A stretch of DNA of 64,000 nucleotides from an uncultured Eubacteriales bacterium (GTDB taxonomy: Bacteria > Bacillota > Clostridia > Oscillospirales > CAG-272), in assembly GCA_958352145.1 (NCBI GenBank), contig CATWNM010000001.1, forward strand, positions 1 through 64,000. The letters run 5' to 3'. The notes beneath the pieces are model-generated. The model was not told the DNA's origin. It saw only the letters and a list, made by a program, of their open reading frames with translations, and did no database searches. The position numbers and the translations under genes were made by a program. Positions within the stretch are counted from its first letter, which is position 1. Every line of letters starts with the position of its first letter. This document shows positions 35,496 to 44,094 of the stretch, piece after piece.

Positions 35496-35545
35496 AAAAC
35501 CTCCCGTGGAGGAGCGGTATATACCGCTCCTCCACGGGAGGTTTT
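35496..35545. terminator. 50-bp perfect palindrome, probably bidirectional terminator
   Basis: Arms 35496-35520 and 35521-35545 are exactly complementary, starting AAAACCTCCCGTGGAGGAGC and ending in GGAGGTTTT. The AAAA/TTTT ends fit a two-way terminator for the XRE gene. Confidence 0.6.
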
Positions 35546-35595
35546 GCAGCTTATCGAGGCATGAGAAGTGAGATAGGTGTTTCTCGACAGGCTGG

Positions 35596-35626
35596 ATCGG
35601 ACAGCAAAAGCTGTCCGATTTTTTAT
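35596..35626 (+). terminator. Second terminator after the XRE gene
   Basis: ATCGGACAGC (35596-35605), loop AAAA, GCTGTCCGAT (35610-35619), then TTTTTTATT. Confidence 0.8.
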
Positions 35627-35700
35627 TGTATCGCGATTCCGAGCGCATGAAAATAGGAAATTCGCCATACAGTCCTGCAAATCAAAATTTTATGTTTTAC

Positions 35701-35729
35701 TTGCATCTTCCGCTATCGTATGCTACAAT
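35701..35729 (+). promoter_or_regulatory. Promoter of a putative small RNA
   Basis: TTGCAT (35701-35706), 17-bp spacer, TACAAT (35724-35729); start point expected near 35736. Confidence 0.65.
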
Positions 35730-35735
35730 GAATTC

Positions 35736-35822
35736 GCTGCGCGCGCATAGCCTCCCCTGCGCGCAGCAATGGGAATCCATCGACTTTTTCAGAAAAGGAC
35801 TGTCCAAACAGTCCTTTTTGCT
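35736..35822 (+). ncRNA. Putative small RNA with C-rich loop
   Basis: About 87 nt between a promoter and a terminator with no reading frame of note. Stem 1 pairs GCTGCGCGC (35736-35744) with GCGCGCAGC (35759-35767), exposing the 14-nt loop GCATAGCCTCCCCT. The 3' end is a terminator hairpin (35793-35803 with 35808-35818) and T tract. A CCUCCCC loop could pair with AGGAGG-type ribosome binding sites, as C-rich loops of Gram-positive small RNAs do. Alternatively it is an attenuator of the next gene. Confidence 0.5.
35793..35820 (+). terminator. Terminator of the putative small RNA
   Basis: AAAAGGACTGT, loop CCAA, ACAGTCCTTTT then TTG. It lies 60 nt before the next start codon. Confidence 0.7.
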
Positions 35823-35879
35823 ATATGATAGAGTATAGAAAGCAAATGTAAGACACACTAAATTTTGGAAGGTGAATTT

Positions 35880-36677
35880 ATGCCGGGAGCATACGCGCAT
35901 TATAAAGTCGGGCAGAGCGTCTTGGCGCAATTGACGAAAGGCATACGCGATACAGCCGAGCAGGAATCCGAATTATATAATCTCGGTCTGCACGGCCCCG
36001 ATCTGCTTTTTTACTACAAACCCTACCTACGCACACGCACAAGCGCGGCTGGTTTTCGCGCACACAAAAAAAGCGGCCGGGAATTTTTCACAGCCGCCGC
36101 GGCCGCAGCCGCCGCCTCTGAAAACACCGCCGCCGCGCGGGCTTATCTTTACGGCACGGTCTGCCATTTCGCGCTGGACAGCCTATGCCATCCGTACGTA
36201 GAAGCCGCGATGAAAAAACAGCGCGCCAATCATCTGGAAATCGAAAGTTCGCTTGACCGCGCGCTGATGCTGGCGGACGGACTCGATCCGCTCTGTCACC
36301 GGCCGTGCGCGCATATCCGGCCAAGCGAACGAAGCGCCGCCATAATCGCCCCCTTTTACAAAAGAATCCCGCCTAAAACCATTTTTGCAGCGGAAAAATC
36401 CATGCTGGCCATCACAGATCTGCTCTATGCATCCCCTCTGATCAAACGACGGCGGATGCTGCGGCTGCTTAGAATGATTGGACTCGGCAGGCTGATCGGC
36501 GGCATGTTCATTCCCGAGCGGGACAATCCAAACTGCACAGAGAGCGACCGCGCGCTGACGGCTCTATGCGCGGAAGCGGTAGAATATTCATTGCGGCTAA
36601 TCGGACAAATGGAAGCGTTTTTGTCTGACGGAACACCGCTCGGAAAGGAATTTGACCATACGTTCGGCGCGGAATAA
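35880..36677 (+). CDS. Zinc-dependent phospholipase C-like protein (PF00882 type)
   Basis: 265 residues from ATG 35880 after GGAAGGTGA. The start MPGAYAHYKVGQSVLAQL and the segments LGLHGPDLLFYY and YGTVCHFALDSLCHPYVE contain the spaced His and Asp residues of the zinc-dependent phospholipase C fold. Known family members with lipase activity are secreted; this one lacks a signal peptide and belongs to the cytoplasmic clostridial branch of unknown role. Confidence 0.8.
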   Translation: MPGAYAHYKVGQSVLAQLTKGIRDTAEQESELYNLGLHGPDLLFYYKPYLRTRTSAAGFRAHKKSGREFFTAAAAAAAASENTAAARAYLYGTVCHFALDSLCHPYVEAAMKKQRANHLEIESSLDRALMLADGLDPLCHRPCAHIRPSERSAAIIAPFYKRIPPKTIFAAEKSMLAITDLLYASPLIKRRRMLRLLRMIGLGRLIGGMFIPERDNPNCTESDRALTALCAEAVEYSLRLIGQMEAFLSDGTPLGKEFDHTFGAE

Positions 36678-36809
36678 ACAAAAGGATCGCGTTCAATGTA
36701 TCGCCCATACGCCCATAAAGCGCGGGAGTTTGGCAATGCAATTTCGTTTGCCTGCCCGAGCACCGCATTTTTATAAACTTTCGCGGACAAAAAGCGCAAT
36801 AATTTTATA

Positions 36810-36838
36810 TTGCAACCATGCGCGCTTTTTGCTATAAT
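36810..36838 (+). promoter_or_regulatory. Promoter of the DUF362-ygjP unit
   Basis: TTGCAA (36810-36815), 17-bp spacer, TATAAT (36833-36838); the start codon is 41 nt further. Confidence 0.7.
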
Positions 36839-36878
36839 TAATATCATCCAAGACAGAATTTAAAATTCGGAGGCTGCT

Positions 36879-37988
36879 ATGGGAAACGCTAAAGTTTACT
36901 TTACGAACATGCGCGCAAAAGCGGGTGAAAGTCTGCTGAAAAAGTTGAAACGGCTGATGAAGCAAGCCGGATTTGAAACGATCGATTTCGACGGGAAATT
37001 CACCGCCGTCAAAATTCATTTCGGCGAACCGGGCAATCTCGCATATCTGCGCCCAAATTATGCGAAAGCCGTTTGCGACTACATAAAAGATCTCGGCGGA
37101 AAACCTTTTCTGACCGATTGCAACACGCTGTATGTCGGCGGACGAAAAAACGCGCTCGATCACTTGGACAGCGCATACGAAAATGGATATAATCCCTTTC
37201 AGACCGGCGTGCATTCGATCATCGCAGACGGACTCAAAGGGACAGACGAAGTCCTCGTACCGGTTGAGGGCGGCACTTATGTAAAAGAAGCCAAAATCGG
37301 ACGCGCGCTGATGGATGCGGATATCGTCCTATCGCTCAACCATTTCAAAGGGCACGAATGCGCAGGATTTGGCGGTGCGCTGAAAAACATTGGCATGGGC
37401 GGAGGAAGCCGCGCGGGAAAGATGGAAATGCACAGCGCGGGAAAGCCGTCCGTCGATCAAAAGCGCTGCATCGGCTGCGGTGCATGTTCGCGGATCTGCG
37501 CGCATAATGGCGCGGTTTTGGAAAACAAAAAGGCGCGCATCGATCATAATGCATGCGCCGGCTGCGGCCGCTGCATCGGCGTATGTCCCAAGGACGCGAT
37601 CGTTGCCTCCATGGACGAAAAAGGCGAGATTTTAAACTGCAAAATTGCCGAATATACCAAAGCGATCCTCGCAGGCCGTCCAAATTTTCATATCAACTTT
37701 GTGATCGACGTTTCGCCTTTCTGCGACTGTCACGGTGAAAACGACGCGCCCATCGTGCCCGACATTGGCATCTTCGCCTCCTTCGATCCCGTCGCGCTGG
37801 ACACCGCCTGCGCGGAAGCAGTGCTGAAAGCGCCGATCCTCCAAGGTTCCATGCTGGATGAGGTCGAACACACCCACGGCGATCATTTTACCGACATTTC
37901 ACCCAATACCGCCTGGCGCACGCAATTGGAACATGGACAGGCAATTGGCATCGGTTCCATGACTTATGAACTGATCGAAGTCAAATGA
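36879..37988 (+). CDS. DUF362-domain iron-sulfur protein
   Basis: 369 residues. DUF362 covers both ends (VKIHFGEPGNLAYLRPNYAK; LNHFKGHECAGFGGALKNIG; IGIFASFDPVALDTACAEAV). Inserted at about residues 187-245 is a ferredoxin-like pair of 4Fe-4S clusters: CIGCGACSRICAHNGA and CAGCGRCIGVCPKDA. The protein is thought to act in electron transfer, but the reaction is unknown. It overlaps the next gene by 4 nt (ATGA). Confidence 0.85.
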   Translation: MGNAKVYFTNMRAKAGESLLKKLKRLMKQAGFETIDFDGKFTAVKIHFGEPGNLAYLRPNYAKAVCDYIKDLGGKPFLTDCNTLYVGGRKNALDHLDSAYENGYNPFQTGVHSIIADGLKGTDEVLVPVEGGTYVKEAKIGRALMDADIVLSLNHFKGHECAGFGGALKNIGMGGGSRAGKMEMHSAGKPSVDQKRCIGCGACSRICAHNGAVLENKKARIDHNACAGCGRCIGVCPKDAIVASMDEKGEILNCKIAEYTKAILAGRPNFHINFVIDVSPFCDCHGENDAPIVPDIGIFASFDPVALDTACAEAVLKAPILQGSMLDEVEHTHGDHFTDISPNTAWRTQLEHGQAIGIGSMTYELIEVK

Positions 37989-38539
37989 CAGCCGGTTTTG
38001 AAATCATCCGCTCAAAAAGACGCACGCTGGCGCTGGAAATTACAAGGGACGTGCGGCTGCTGGTGCGCGCGCCGCTGTATGTTTCGCAGCGCGAAATTGA
38101 AACCTGCGTCTCGGCGCACAGTGCATGGATCCAAAACAAACTGACCGCTGCCCGAGCGCGGATGGCGGCAATGTGCGCGCTGAGCGAAGATGAAATCATG
38201 CAGTTGCGCAAACAGGCAGCGGATATACTGCCCGCAAAAACCACCTATTTTGCAGCGCGTATGGGACTGACCTACAACCGCGTTCGTATTACCAATGCAA
38301 AAAACCGTTTCGGCTCCTGCGGCAAAAACGGGAATATCTGTTATGCCTGGCGGCTGATGCTCTACCCCGAAACGGCGCAGGATTATGTGGTCGTGCATGA
38401 ACTCTGCCATCTGATCCACTTTAACCACTCCGCGGCATTCTATACACTGCTGTCCGGCGTGCTGCCCGATTATAAAGCGCGCGCGGCGCTGCTGAAAGCC
38501 GTGCCAACGACCAGCCAGCCGGATACATATGTGGTTTGA
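37985..38539 (+). CDS. YgjP-like metallopeptidase (DUF45/M48 type)
   Basis: 184 residues. The zinc motif VVHELCHLIHFNHS (HExxH plus a third His) is at about residues 138-151. Upstream are the typical NAKNRFGSCGKNGNICYAWR segment and an N-terminal beta domain (RTLALEITRDVRLLVRAPLY). The cellular target is unknown. Translationally coupled to the DUF362 gene; it converges on trxB with 5 nt between the stops. Confidence 0.85.
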   Translation: MTAGFEIIRSKRRTLALEITRDVRLLVRAPLYVSQREIETCVSAHSAWIQNKLTAARARMAAMCALSEDEIMQLRKQAADILPAKTTYFAARMGLTYNRVRITNAKNRFGSCGKNGNICYAWRLMLYPETAQDYVVVHELCHLIHFNHSAAFYTLLSGVLPDYKARAALLKAVPTTSQPDTYVV

Positions 38540-38544
38540 ACAAA

Positions 38545-39444
38545 TCACAGTCCTCGCACGTATTTTTCAGCCTCCACAGCGGCTCTGGCGCCGTCGGACG
38601 CAGCCGTAACGATCTGGCGCAGCGTTTTCGACCGCGTATCGCCCGCGGCAAAAACACCGCGGCGCGCTGTGCGCGTATCCTCCCCCGCTTCGATATACCC
38701 ACTGCTGTCGAGCGGCACAAGCCCGCGAAAACGCGCGTTGTCGGGGACAAGTCCAACGGCGATAAACACCGCGGCAACGTCGATTTTCCGATCGCCATCC
38801 GCTGTTTTCAGCGAAAGCGCTTCCGTTTTCTTTTCCCCAAGGATTTCCGTCACCGTCGTATTATATAAAATCTCAATGTTCTTTGCGGACAGGACGCGGT
38901 CTGCAAAAACCTTCTGCGCGGTAAACGTATCCCGGCGGTGGATCAGATATACCTTCTCGCAAATTCCCGAAAGATACAGCGCGTCCTCAAGCGCAGTATT
39001 GCCGCCGCCGACAACCGCGACCCGCTTTCCACGAAAAAACATGCCGTCGCATACCGCACAGAAAGATACGCCGCGATACATAAGACGTTCTTCCCCCGGC
39101 ACGCCGAGCTTCCGGCGCTCAGCGCCGTTAGCAAGGATCAGTGTCTGGGACGTATATTCGTTTGAGGCGGTTTTCAGTGAGAGAGGAGTCTCTCCGGAAA
39201 CGGACAGCACCTCTTCCGTATACAGCGCCGCGCCAAGCGCAAGCATCTGCGCGCGCATAGATTCCGACAGCGTTGCACCGGAGGTCATTGCAATCCCCGG
39301 ATAATTGGCGACCTCGGGCGTATTGACCATCTGTCCGCCGCAGACCGCTTTTTCAAAAACCGCCGTGCGCAGTCCTGCCCGGCAGGCGTAAATTGCCGCG
39401 CTCATTCCCGCCGGACCGGCGCCTATAATGCAAACATCAAACAT
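38545..39444 (-). CDS. trxB: Thioredoxin-disulfide reductase
   Basis: 299 residues from ATG 39444 (MFDVCIIGAGPAGMSAAIYA), after GGAGGACTTGAT; upstream in-frame codons are leader. The FAD-binding GxGxxG is at the start, the redox-active pair is CAVCDG (about residues 132-137), the NADPH motif is VAVVGGGNTALEDALYLS, and the C-terminal FAD motif is GVFAAGDTRSKTLRQI. It reduces thioredoxin with NADPH and is divergent from trxA. Confidence 0.93.
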   Translation of the reverse strand: MFDVCIIGAGPAGMSAAIYACRAGLRTAVFEKAVCGGQMVNTPEVANYPGIAMTSGATLSESMRAQMLALGAALYTEEVLSVSGETPLSLKTASNEYTSQTLILANGAERRKLGVPGEERLMYRGVSFCAVCDGMFFRGKRVAVVGGGNTALEDALYLSGICEKVYLIHRRDTFTAQKVFADRVLSAKNIEILYNTTVTEILGEKKTEALSLKTADGDRKIDVAAVFIAVGLVPDNARFRGLVPLDSSGYIEAGEDTRTARRGVFAAGDTRSKTLRQIVTAASDGARAAVEAEKYVRGL

Positions 39445-39653
39445 ATCAAGTCCTCCAAAATCATTATGAAATTTTATAGAACAACTTTTCTGAACGGTAT
39501 TTCCATGCTCCTGCACAAATCCAAACCGAAATTAAAAAACAAAATTTTTCAAAATACAGTTTCAGTATCGGCTTTTTGTGCTATACTATATGCATTACAA
39601 TACTGGCAGTGTTCGGCTGCTGAAAATATTTTATACCGCAAAGAGGTGCAATC

Positions 39654-39974
39654 ATGTCTGTCATACAGTTGAACGAAGAGAATTTTCAAAGTGAAATCAA
39701 AAATTATGCCGGCGTCGCCCTAATCGACTTTTACGCCGATTGGTGCGGCCCCTGCAAGATGGTTTCTCCGGTCGTGGATGAAATTGCAGAAGAACATCCC
39801 GAATTTAAGGTCTGCAAAGTCAACGTGGACGAAGCCTCTACGCTTGCTTCTGAATTTTCCGTCATGAGCATACCGACGCTTGTTGTCATGAAAAATGGGG
39901 AAATCGCCGACTCGCACATCGGACTGACTTCCAAATCGGCGATCGTAGGCATGCTGGAAAACGCAAACAAATAA
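39654..39974 (+). CDS. trxA: Thioredoxin
   Basis: 106 residues with the active site FYADWCGPCKMVSPVV and the cis-Pro in SIPTLVVMKNGE. It reduces disulfides in cytoplasmic proteins and is recharged by TrxB, encoded divergently about 210 nt away. A TATACT box at about 39583 in the spacer may be its promoter. AAAGAGGTG lies before ATG. Confidence 0.95.
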   Translation: MSVIQLNEENFQSEIKNYAGVALIDFYADWCGPCKMVSPVVDEIAEEHPEFKVCKVNVDEASTLASEFSVMSIPTLVVMKNGEIADSHIGLTSKSAIVGMLENANK

Positions 39975-40130
39975 AGACCAGCGGCCAAAAGTCAAGGTTT
40001 TCTGCTGAAAAACGTGTGCTGTCCGCTCCGCTGCGCCCCTATCCGGTGTAACAAGGCCGGCAAAACCACGTTTATTGCAAAATACTTTTCTATAGGTTGA
40101 AAAGACGGCAAAAAAGCCGTCTTTTTCCAA
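39975..40130 (+). other. Intergenic repeat-like region ending in a bidirectional terminator
   Basis: The terminator pairs AAAAGACGGC (40101-40110) with GCCGTCTTTT (40117-40126) with an A6 loop. Before it, GGTGTAACAAGGCCGGCAAA (40045-40064) closely resembles 61916-61936, and both are followed by an ATACTTTT stretch. It may be a diverged copy of the same intergenic element family. Confidence 0.5.
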
Positions 40131-40191
40131 TTCTTAGCCGTATTCGCCGTACCTATATATTTTGTCCGCCGTATAAAGGCGCCTGACCATT

Positions 40192-40683
40192 CTACAAAAC
40201 ACAGTAATGCGGAATGATGTCCTCGTAATGTCCGTCTTTCATCAAAAATCCGCCCGGGATCGTGCCAAGCTGCACAAACCCCAGTTTTTGATACAAATGA
40301 AGCGCCGGCGCGTTGCTTTTTACCACTGCATTGAATTGCAGAATGCGAAATCCCAAAGTCTTTGCCGTCTCCATGCAATGCCGGACAAGTTGCTCGCCGA
40401 TTCCCTGTCCGCGCATTCTATCCTTCACTGCATAGCTTGCGTTGCATATATGCCCGCACCGGCCTACATTGTTCGGATGCAGGATATAAAGTCCCACAAT
40501 GTCCCCGCAACCAGAATCATAAGCAACAGCTGTAAGGGACTGTGCCGAGAAAAAAGCGCCGCCCGTGCTTTCCGTAAGCATTTCCGTCTGCGGGAAAGCG
40601 ATACCGGTTTCCACAACGGTATTCCAGATTCGAACCAACGAATCGACATCCGTTTTTTCATACGCCCTGATTTGAATATCCAT
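40192..40683 (-). CDS. GNAT-family N-acetyltransferase
   Basis: 163 residues from ATG 40683 after TTGAGGAAAA (MDIQIRAYEKTDVDSLVRI). The acetyl-CoA-binding motif is YAVKDRMRGQGIGEQLVRHC (motif A, R-G-x-G-I-G), and the C-terminal motif is NAPALHLYQKLGFVQLGTIP. Acceptor unknown; phosphinothricin acetyltransferase-like members share this layout. It lies 25 nt after the nucleoside phosphorylase gene and may be its operon partner. Confidence 0.82.
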   Translation of the reverse strand: MDIQIRAYEKTDVDSLVRIWNTVVETGIAFPQTEMLTESTGGAFFSAQSLTAVAYDSGCGDIVGLYILHPNNVGRCGHICNASYAVKDRMRGQGIGEQLVRHCMETAKTLGFRILQFNAVVKSNAPALHLYQKLGFVQLGTIPGGFLMKDGHYEDIIPHYCVL

Positions 40684-40708
40684 TTTTTCCTCAATATTTC
40701 GGTAAATT

Positions 40709-41482
40709 TTATCCGCGGTCACGTTCGATTAAAATTTTGAGCGCTTCCACGGCAAGCCGAATCGCCGCATCGGTATCGGTATTCATTTCACCGGCGTCAT
40801 CTAAAGCCGCCTCCTTGCGCTCCTGATTCCAAACAATATGAAATACCGCTCCGCATCGCGCGCCGAGCGCATCCGCAACCACAAACTGCGCGGCGCTTTC
40901 CATCTCGCTGCACAGCACGCCGAGCCGTTTCCACGCCTCCCATTTTCCGAGCAGTTCCGCCTCGGTCGGCATGCGATGCGGACTGTGCTGTCCGTAAAAA
41001 GAATCCTTGCTCTGCACAATGCCGGTATGAAACCGAAAACCGGCTTCCTCGGCCGCCCATACCAGTGCCTGCGTCACTTCAAAGTCGGCGACCGCCGGAT
41101 ATTCCGGCGGCGCGTATTCGCGGCTGGTGCCCTCCTGGCGCACCGCGCCCGTAGCGATCACGCAGTCCCCTGCGCGCACACGCCGGTCTATGCCGCCGGC
41201 CGTTCCGACCCGGATGAACGTATCCGCACCCACGGCAAACAATTCCTCCATCGCAATCGCGCTGGACGGTCCGCCAATGCCGGTGGAGCAAACGCTCACT
41301 CGCTCCCCAAGCAGACGGCCTGTATAAATTGTAAACTCGCGGTTTTGCGATACAAAATCCGCCTCCTCCAAATACGCCGCAATCTTCTCACAGCGTCCGG
41401 GATCTCCGGGCAAAATCACATAACGTCCGATATCCCCTTCGCAGCAGCGGATATGGTACTGCAAATCATTGTCGGGCAGCAT
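40709..41482 (-). CDS. udp: Nucleoside phosphorylase, probably uridine phosphorylase
   Basis: 257 residues from ATG 41482 (MLPDNDLQYHIRC), preceded by GGGGGACATTTT. PNP/UDP fold: YVILPGDPGRCEKIAAYL (phosphate-binding), VCSTGIGGPSSAIAMEELFA, TFIRVGTAGGIDRRVRAGD, and VLCSEMESAAQFVVAD with the nucleoside-binding Glu-Met-Glu. It splits pyrimidine nucleosides to base and pentose 1-phosphate. Its neighbours cdd, deoB and deoC fit: deaminated cytidine feeds it and its pentose phosphate feeds DeoB. Confidence 0.85.
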   Translation of the reverse strand: MLPDNDLQYHIRCCEGDIGRYVILPGDPGRCEKIAAYLEEADFVSQNREFTIYTGRLLGERVSVCSTGIGGPSSAIAMEELFAVGADTFIRVGTAGGIDRRVRAGDCVIATGAVRQEGTSREYAPPEYPAVADFEVTQALVWAAEEAGFRFHTGIVQSKDSFYGQHSPHRMPTEAELLGKWEAWKRLGVLCSEMESAAQFVVADALGARCGAVFHIVWNQERKEAALDDAGEMNTDTDAAIRLAVEALKILIERDRG

Positions 41483-41595
41483 AAAATGTCCCCCTTTATC
41501 TCCCATATATTATGCATTCGAAACAACCGTTACATCAAGATGCGCAAACGTCCACAGTCATCCGAAATGTTCTAGCGGCATCGCCTTAACCTATA

Positions 41596-41664
41596 GGGAA
41601 CACGTCTCTTCGCTTTGACATAACGCCTCTGCATGCGTTTCAAAGCGCCAAAGACAACGTTCCC
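41596..41664 (-). other. Nested hairpin between cdd and udp
   Basis: GGGAAC (41596-41601) pairs with GTTCCC (41659-41664); inside, CGCTTTGA pairs with TCAAAGCG and AACGC with GCGTT. Sits in a 207-bp gap inside the nucleoside cluster. There is no T tract, so an mRNA processing or stability structure is more likely than a terminator. Confidence 0.5.
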
Positions 41665-41689
41665 GGCAAAATCAACTCCATAAAAACAA

Positions 41690-42097
41690 CTACTTTACAT
41701 GTTCCCCGCCAAAGCTCTCGGGCAAAAGCGCGCCGAGCGTATAACACACAATCTCTCTGCCGCCGCACGCAATATAGATTGGGAAACCGTCGCCGCAAAA
41801 TTCACACAAAACCTGACGGCAGACGCCGCACGGCACAAACGGCGCGCCGATTTCTCCGCCCTTTCCGCCCGCGATTGCAATGGCCGAAAAGCGGCGCTGC
41901 CCAGCCGATACCGCGCAGGCAATGGCGGCACGCTCCGCACAAATTGTCGGGCCAAAAGCCGCGTTTTCGATATTGCAGCCAAGATATACCTGCCCATTTT
42001 CGGCCAGCAGCGCCGCGCCGACAAAACACCCCGAATAGGGCGCGTACGCGCGCTTCATCGCTTCTATGGCATGTCGCACCAATTCTTCTTTTGTCAT
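41690..42097 (-). CDS. cdd: Cytidine deaminase
   Basis: 135 residues from ATG 42097 (MTKEELVRHAIEAMKRAYAP). Zinc motifs: CNIENAAFGPTICAERAAI (first Cys ligand and proton-shuttling Glu) and VPCGVCRQVLCEF (two Cys ligands). It converts cytidine and deoxycytidine to uridine and deoxyuridine. One nt after the deoB stop, with GCGAGGATAA as ribosome binding site inside deoB. Confidence 0.93.
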   Translation of the reverse strand: MTKEELVRHAIEAMKRAYAPYSGCFVGAALLAENGQVYLGCNIENAAFGPTICAERAAIACAVSAGQRRFSAIAIAGGKGGEIGAPFVPCGVCRQVLCEFCGDGFPIYIACGGREIVCYTLGALLPESFGGEHVK

Positions 42098-42098
42098 T

Positions 42099-43256
42099 TT
42101 ATCCTCGCAAAATCTGCGGCAAAAAACTCTTGCCCGGCAGACTGTATTCAATCCCCAAAAACTCCGCCGCGGTCGCGCCGATATCCGCAAAGCTCCGCCG
42201 CGTGCCAAGATCGGCCGGATGCACATTGCATCCAACCGCCAGCAGCGGCGTATACTCGCGGGTATGGTCGGTCCCGCGAAAACCGGGGTCACAGCCATGA
42301 TCGCCCGTAATCATTAACAGATCCTCCGAGCGCATAGCGGGAATAAACTCGCCAAGCCAGCGGTCGAACTCCGTCAGCGCGGCCGCATAGCCGTCCGTGT
42401 CCCGGCGGTGCCCATACAGCATATCAAAATCCACCAGATTGATAAAAGCAAGCCCATGGAAATCCGCATCCAAAAGTTCTTTCGTTTTCCGCATGCCGTC
42501 CGCGTTCCCATCGGTTTTCACCGATCGTCCGATCCCGCGCCCCGCGAAAATATCGCCGATCTTGCCGACGGCGATCGTATCCAACTCCGACGACCGCATC
42601 AAATCCATCAGCGTCTCGTGCGGCGGCGGCAGAGCATAATCATGCCGCCCGGCGGTGCGTGTATACGGAAAATCCCCCGCAAAAGGACGCGCGATCACCC
42701 GGCCTACGCCATGCTCGCCCCGCAGCATTTTTCGGGCGATTTCACAGCAGCGGTAAAGCTCCCGTACAGGTACGACATCCTCATGCGCGGCAACCTGAAA
42801 CACACTGTCGGCCGAGGTATATACGATCAGCTTTCCAGTACGTACATGCTCTTTGCCGTAATCGGCAATCACTTTTGTCCCGGAGTACGGAAGATTGCAG
42901 AGCGTTTTATGCCCGGTCAGGCGCTCGAAATCGTCGATGACCGACTTCGGAAACCCCGCGGGATACACCGGGAGATCCCGCTCGGACACAACGCCGCACA
43001 TCTCCCAGTGCCCAATGATCGTATCCTTGCCGCGGGAAGCCTCAGTCATGCGCGCATACGCGCCTTTAGGACTTTTTACGCCGCCATCAAGCCCTTCTAT
43101 ATTCAGTAAACCGTATTCCCGCATGACCGGCACGCAAAAGCAAGGCGACCTTCGAACCGACCCCAGCGTATCCGCCCCGGCGTCGCCGAATCCGGCGCTG
43201 TCCGGCATAGCGCCGATCCCAAAGCTGTCAAGGACGATCAAAAATACCCGTTTCAC
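42099..43256 (-). CDS. deoB: Phosphopentomutase
   Basis: 385 residues. Alkaline-phosphatase-type metal motifs: VLDSFGIGAMPDSAGFGDAG at the start and MITGDHGCDPGFRGTDHTRE near the end; the catalytic Thr is in ASRGKDTIIGHWEM. It converts (deoxy)ribose 1-phosphate to 5-phosphate. It overlaps deoC by 4 nt and is followed directly by cdd. Confidence 0.94.
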   Translation of the reverse strand: MKRVFLIVLDSFGIGAMPDSAGFGDAGADTLGSVRRSPCFCVPVMREYGLLNIEGLDGGVKSPKGAYARMTEASRGKDTIIGHWEMCGVVSERDLPVYPAGFPKSVIDDFERLTGHKTLCNLPYSGTKVIADYGKEHVRTGKLIVYTSADSVFQVAAHEDVVPVRELYRCCEIARKMLRGEHGVGRVIARPFAGDFPYTRTAGRHDYALPPPHETLMDLMRSSELDTIAVGKIGDIFAGRGIGRSVKTDGNADGMRKTKELLDADFHGLAFINLVDFDMLYGHRRDTDGYAAALTEFDRWLGEFIPAMRSEDLLMITGDHGCDPGFRGTDHTREYTPLLAVGCNVHPADLGTRRSFADIGATAAEFLGIEYSLPGKSFLPQILRG

Positions 43257-43927
43257 GCCTTTGCCTCCTCGAACAGCCGAATCATCGAACTTGTTCCCAG
43301 ACGATCCGCGCCAAGCTCAATGAAGCGCGCGGCGTCCTCTATGCTGCGGATTCCGCCGGCCGCCTTGATTTTAATTCCCCGTACATGCCTCAAAAACAAC
43401 GCAATATCCTCAAAAGTTGCGCCGCCCCCGGCAAATCCGGTGGAGGTCTTGATATAGTCCGCGCCGGAATCAGAAACGATCCCGCACATGCGGACTTTTT
43501 CATCCTCCGTCAGCAGACAGGTCTCAATGATTACCTTTAAAATTTTTCCGGCGCACACGGCTCGAACCGCCCGAATCTCGTCAAGCAGAGCGTCATCATC
43601 GCCTGCGCGCAGCGCGCCGATGTCGATGACCATATCGATTTCATCCGCGCCGTTTCTAATCGCGTCTTTGGTCTCGAAAACCTTGACGGATTTGGTATTG
43701 TATCCGTTTGGGAAACCGACGACCGTACAGATTTTCACGTTGCCGCCCGCATATTCCGAGGCGCGCCGTACAAAGGACGGCGGAATGCAGACCGACGCCG
43801 TTCCATTTTCGATCCCTTCGCCGACCACGCGCCGGATCTGCGGCCAAACCGCGTCCTGCCGCAAAAGCGTATGATCTACCCTGGATAAAATTTCTTCTTT
43901 CGTATATCCGCCATACAATACCGGCAT
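43253..43927 (-). CDS. deoC: Deoxyribose-phosphate aldolase
   Basis: 224 residues from ATG 43927 (MPVLYGGYTKEEILSRVDHT), after GAGGGGATCAAT. The TIM-barrel has the Schiff-base lysine in DYIKTSTGFAGGGAT and the second lysine in GKILKVIIETCLL. It splits deoxyribose 5-phosphate to acetaldehyde and glyceraldehyde 3-phosphate. First gene of deoC-deoB-cdd-udp. No DeoR-type regulator lies next to it. Confidence 0.93.
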   Translation of the reverse strand: MPVLYGGYTKEEILSRVDHTLLRQDAVWPQIRRVVGEGIENGTASVCIPPSFVRRASEYAGGNVKICTVVGFPNGYNTKSVKVFETKDAIRNGADEIDMVIDIGALRAGDDDALLDEIRAVRAVCAGKILKVIIETCLLTEDEKVRMCGIVSDSGADYIKTSTGFAGGGATFEDIALFLRHVRGIKIKAAGGIRSIEDAARFIELGADRLGTSSMIRLFEEAKA

Positions 43928-44033
43928 ATTGATCCCCTCATTTTTTCCGAACATTTTATAAATTCACTCAAATTGTAGCACATACGCCGAAAAATTTCTA
44001 TAGCTTTGCCTAAATAAATTTTAAGTTTTGCTG

Positions 44034-44062
44034 TTGACTTGCGTTTCTTTTTATGCTACACT
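44034..44062 (+). promoter_or_regulatory. Promoter of the aro operon
   Basis: TTGACT (44034-44039), 17-bp spacer, TACACT (44057-44062); the start point would be near 44069. Confidence 0.75.
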
Positions 44063-44094
44063 TGAAGAAACCAATGAAAGGACAGCGAAAAACC

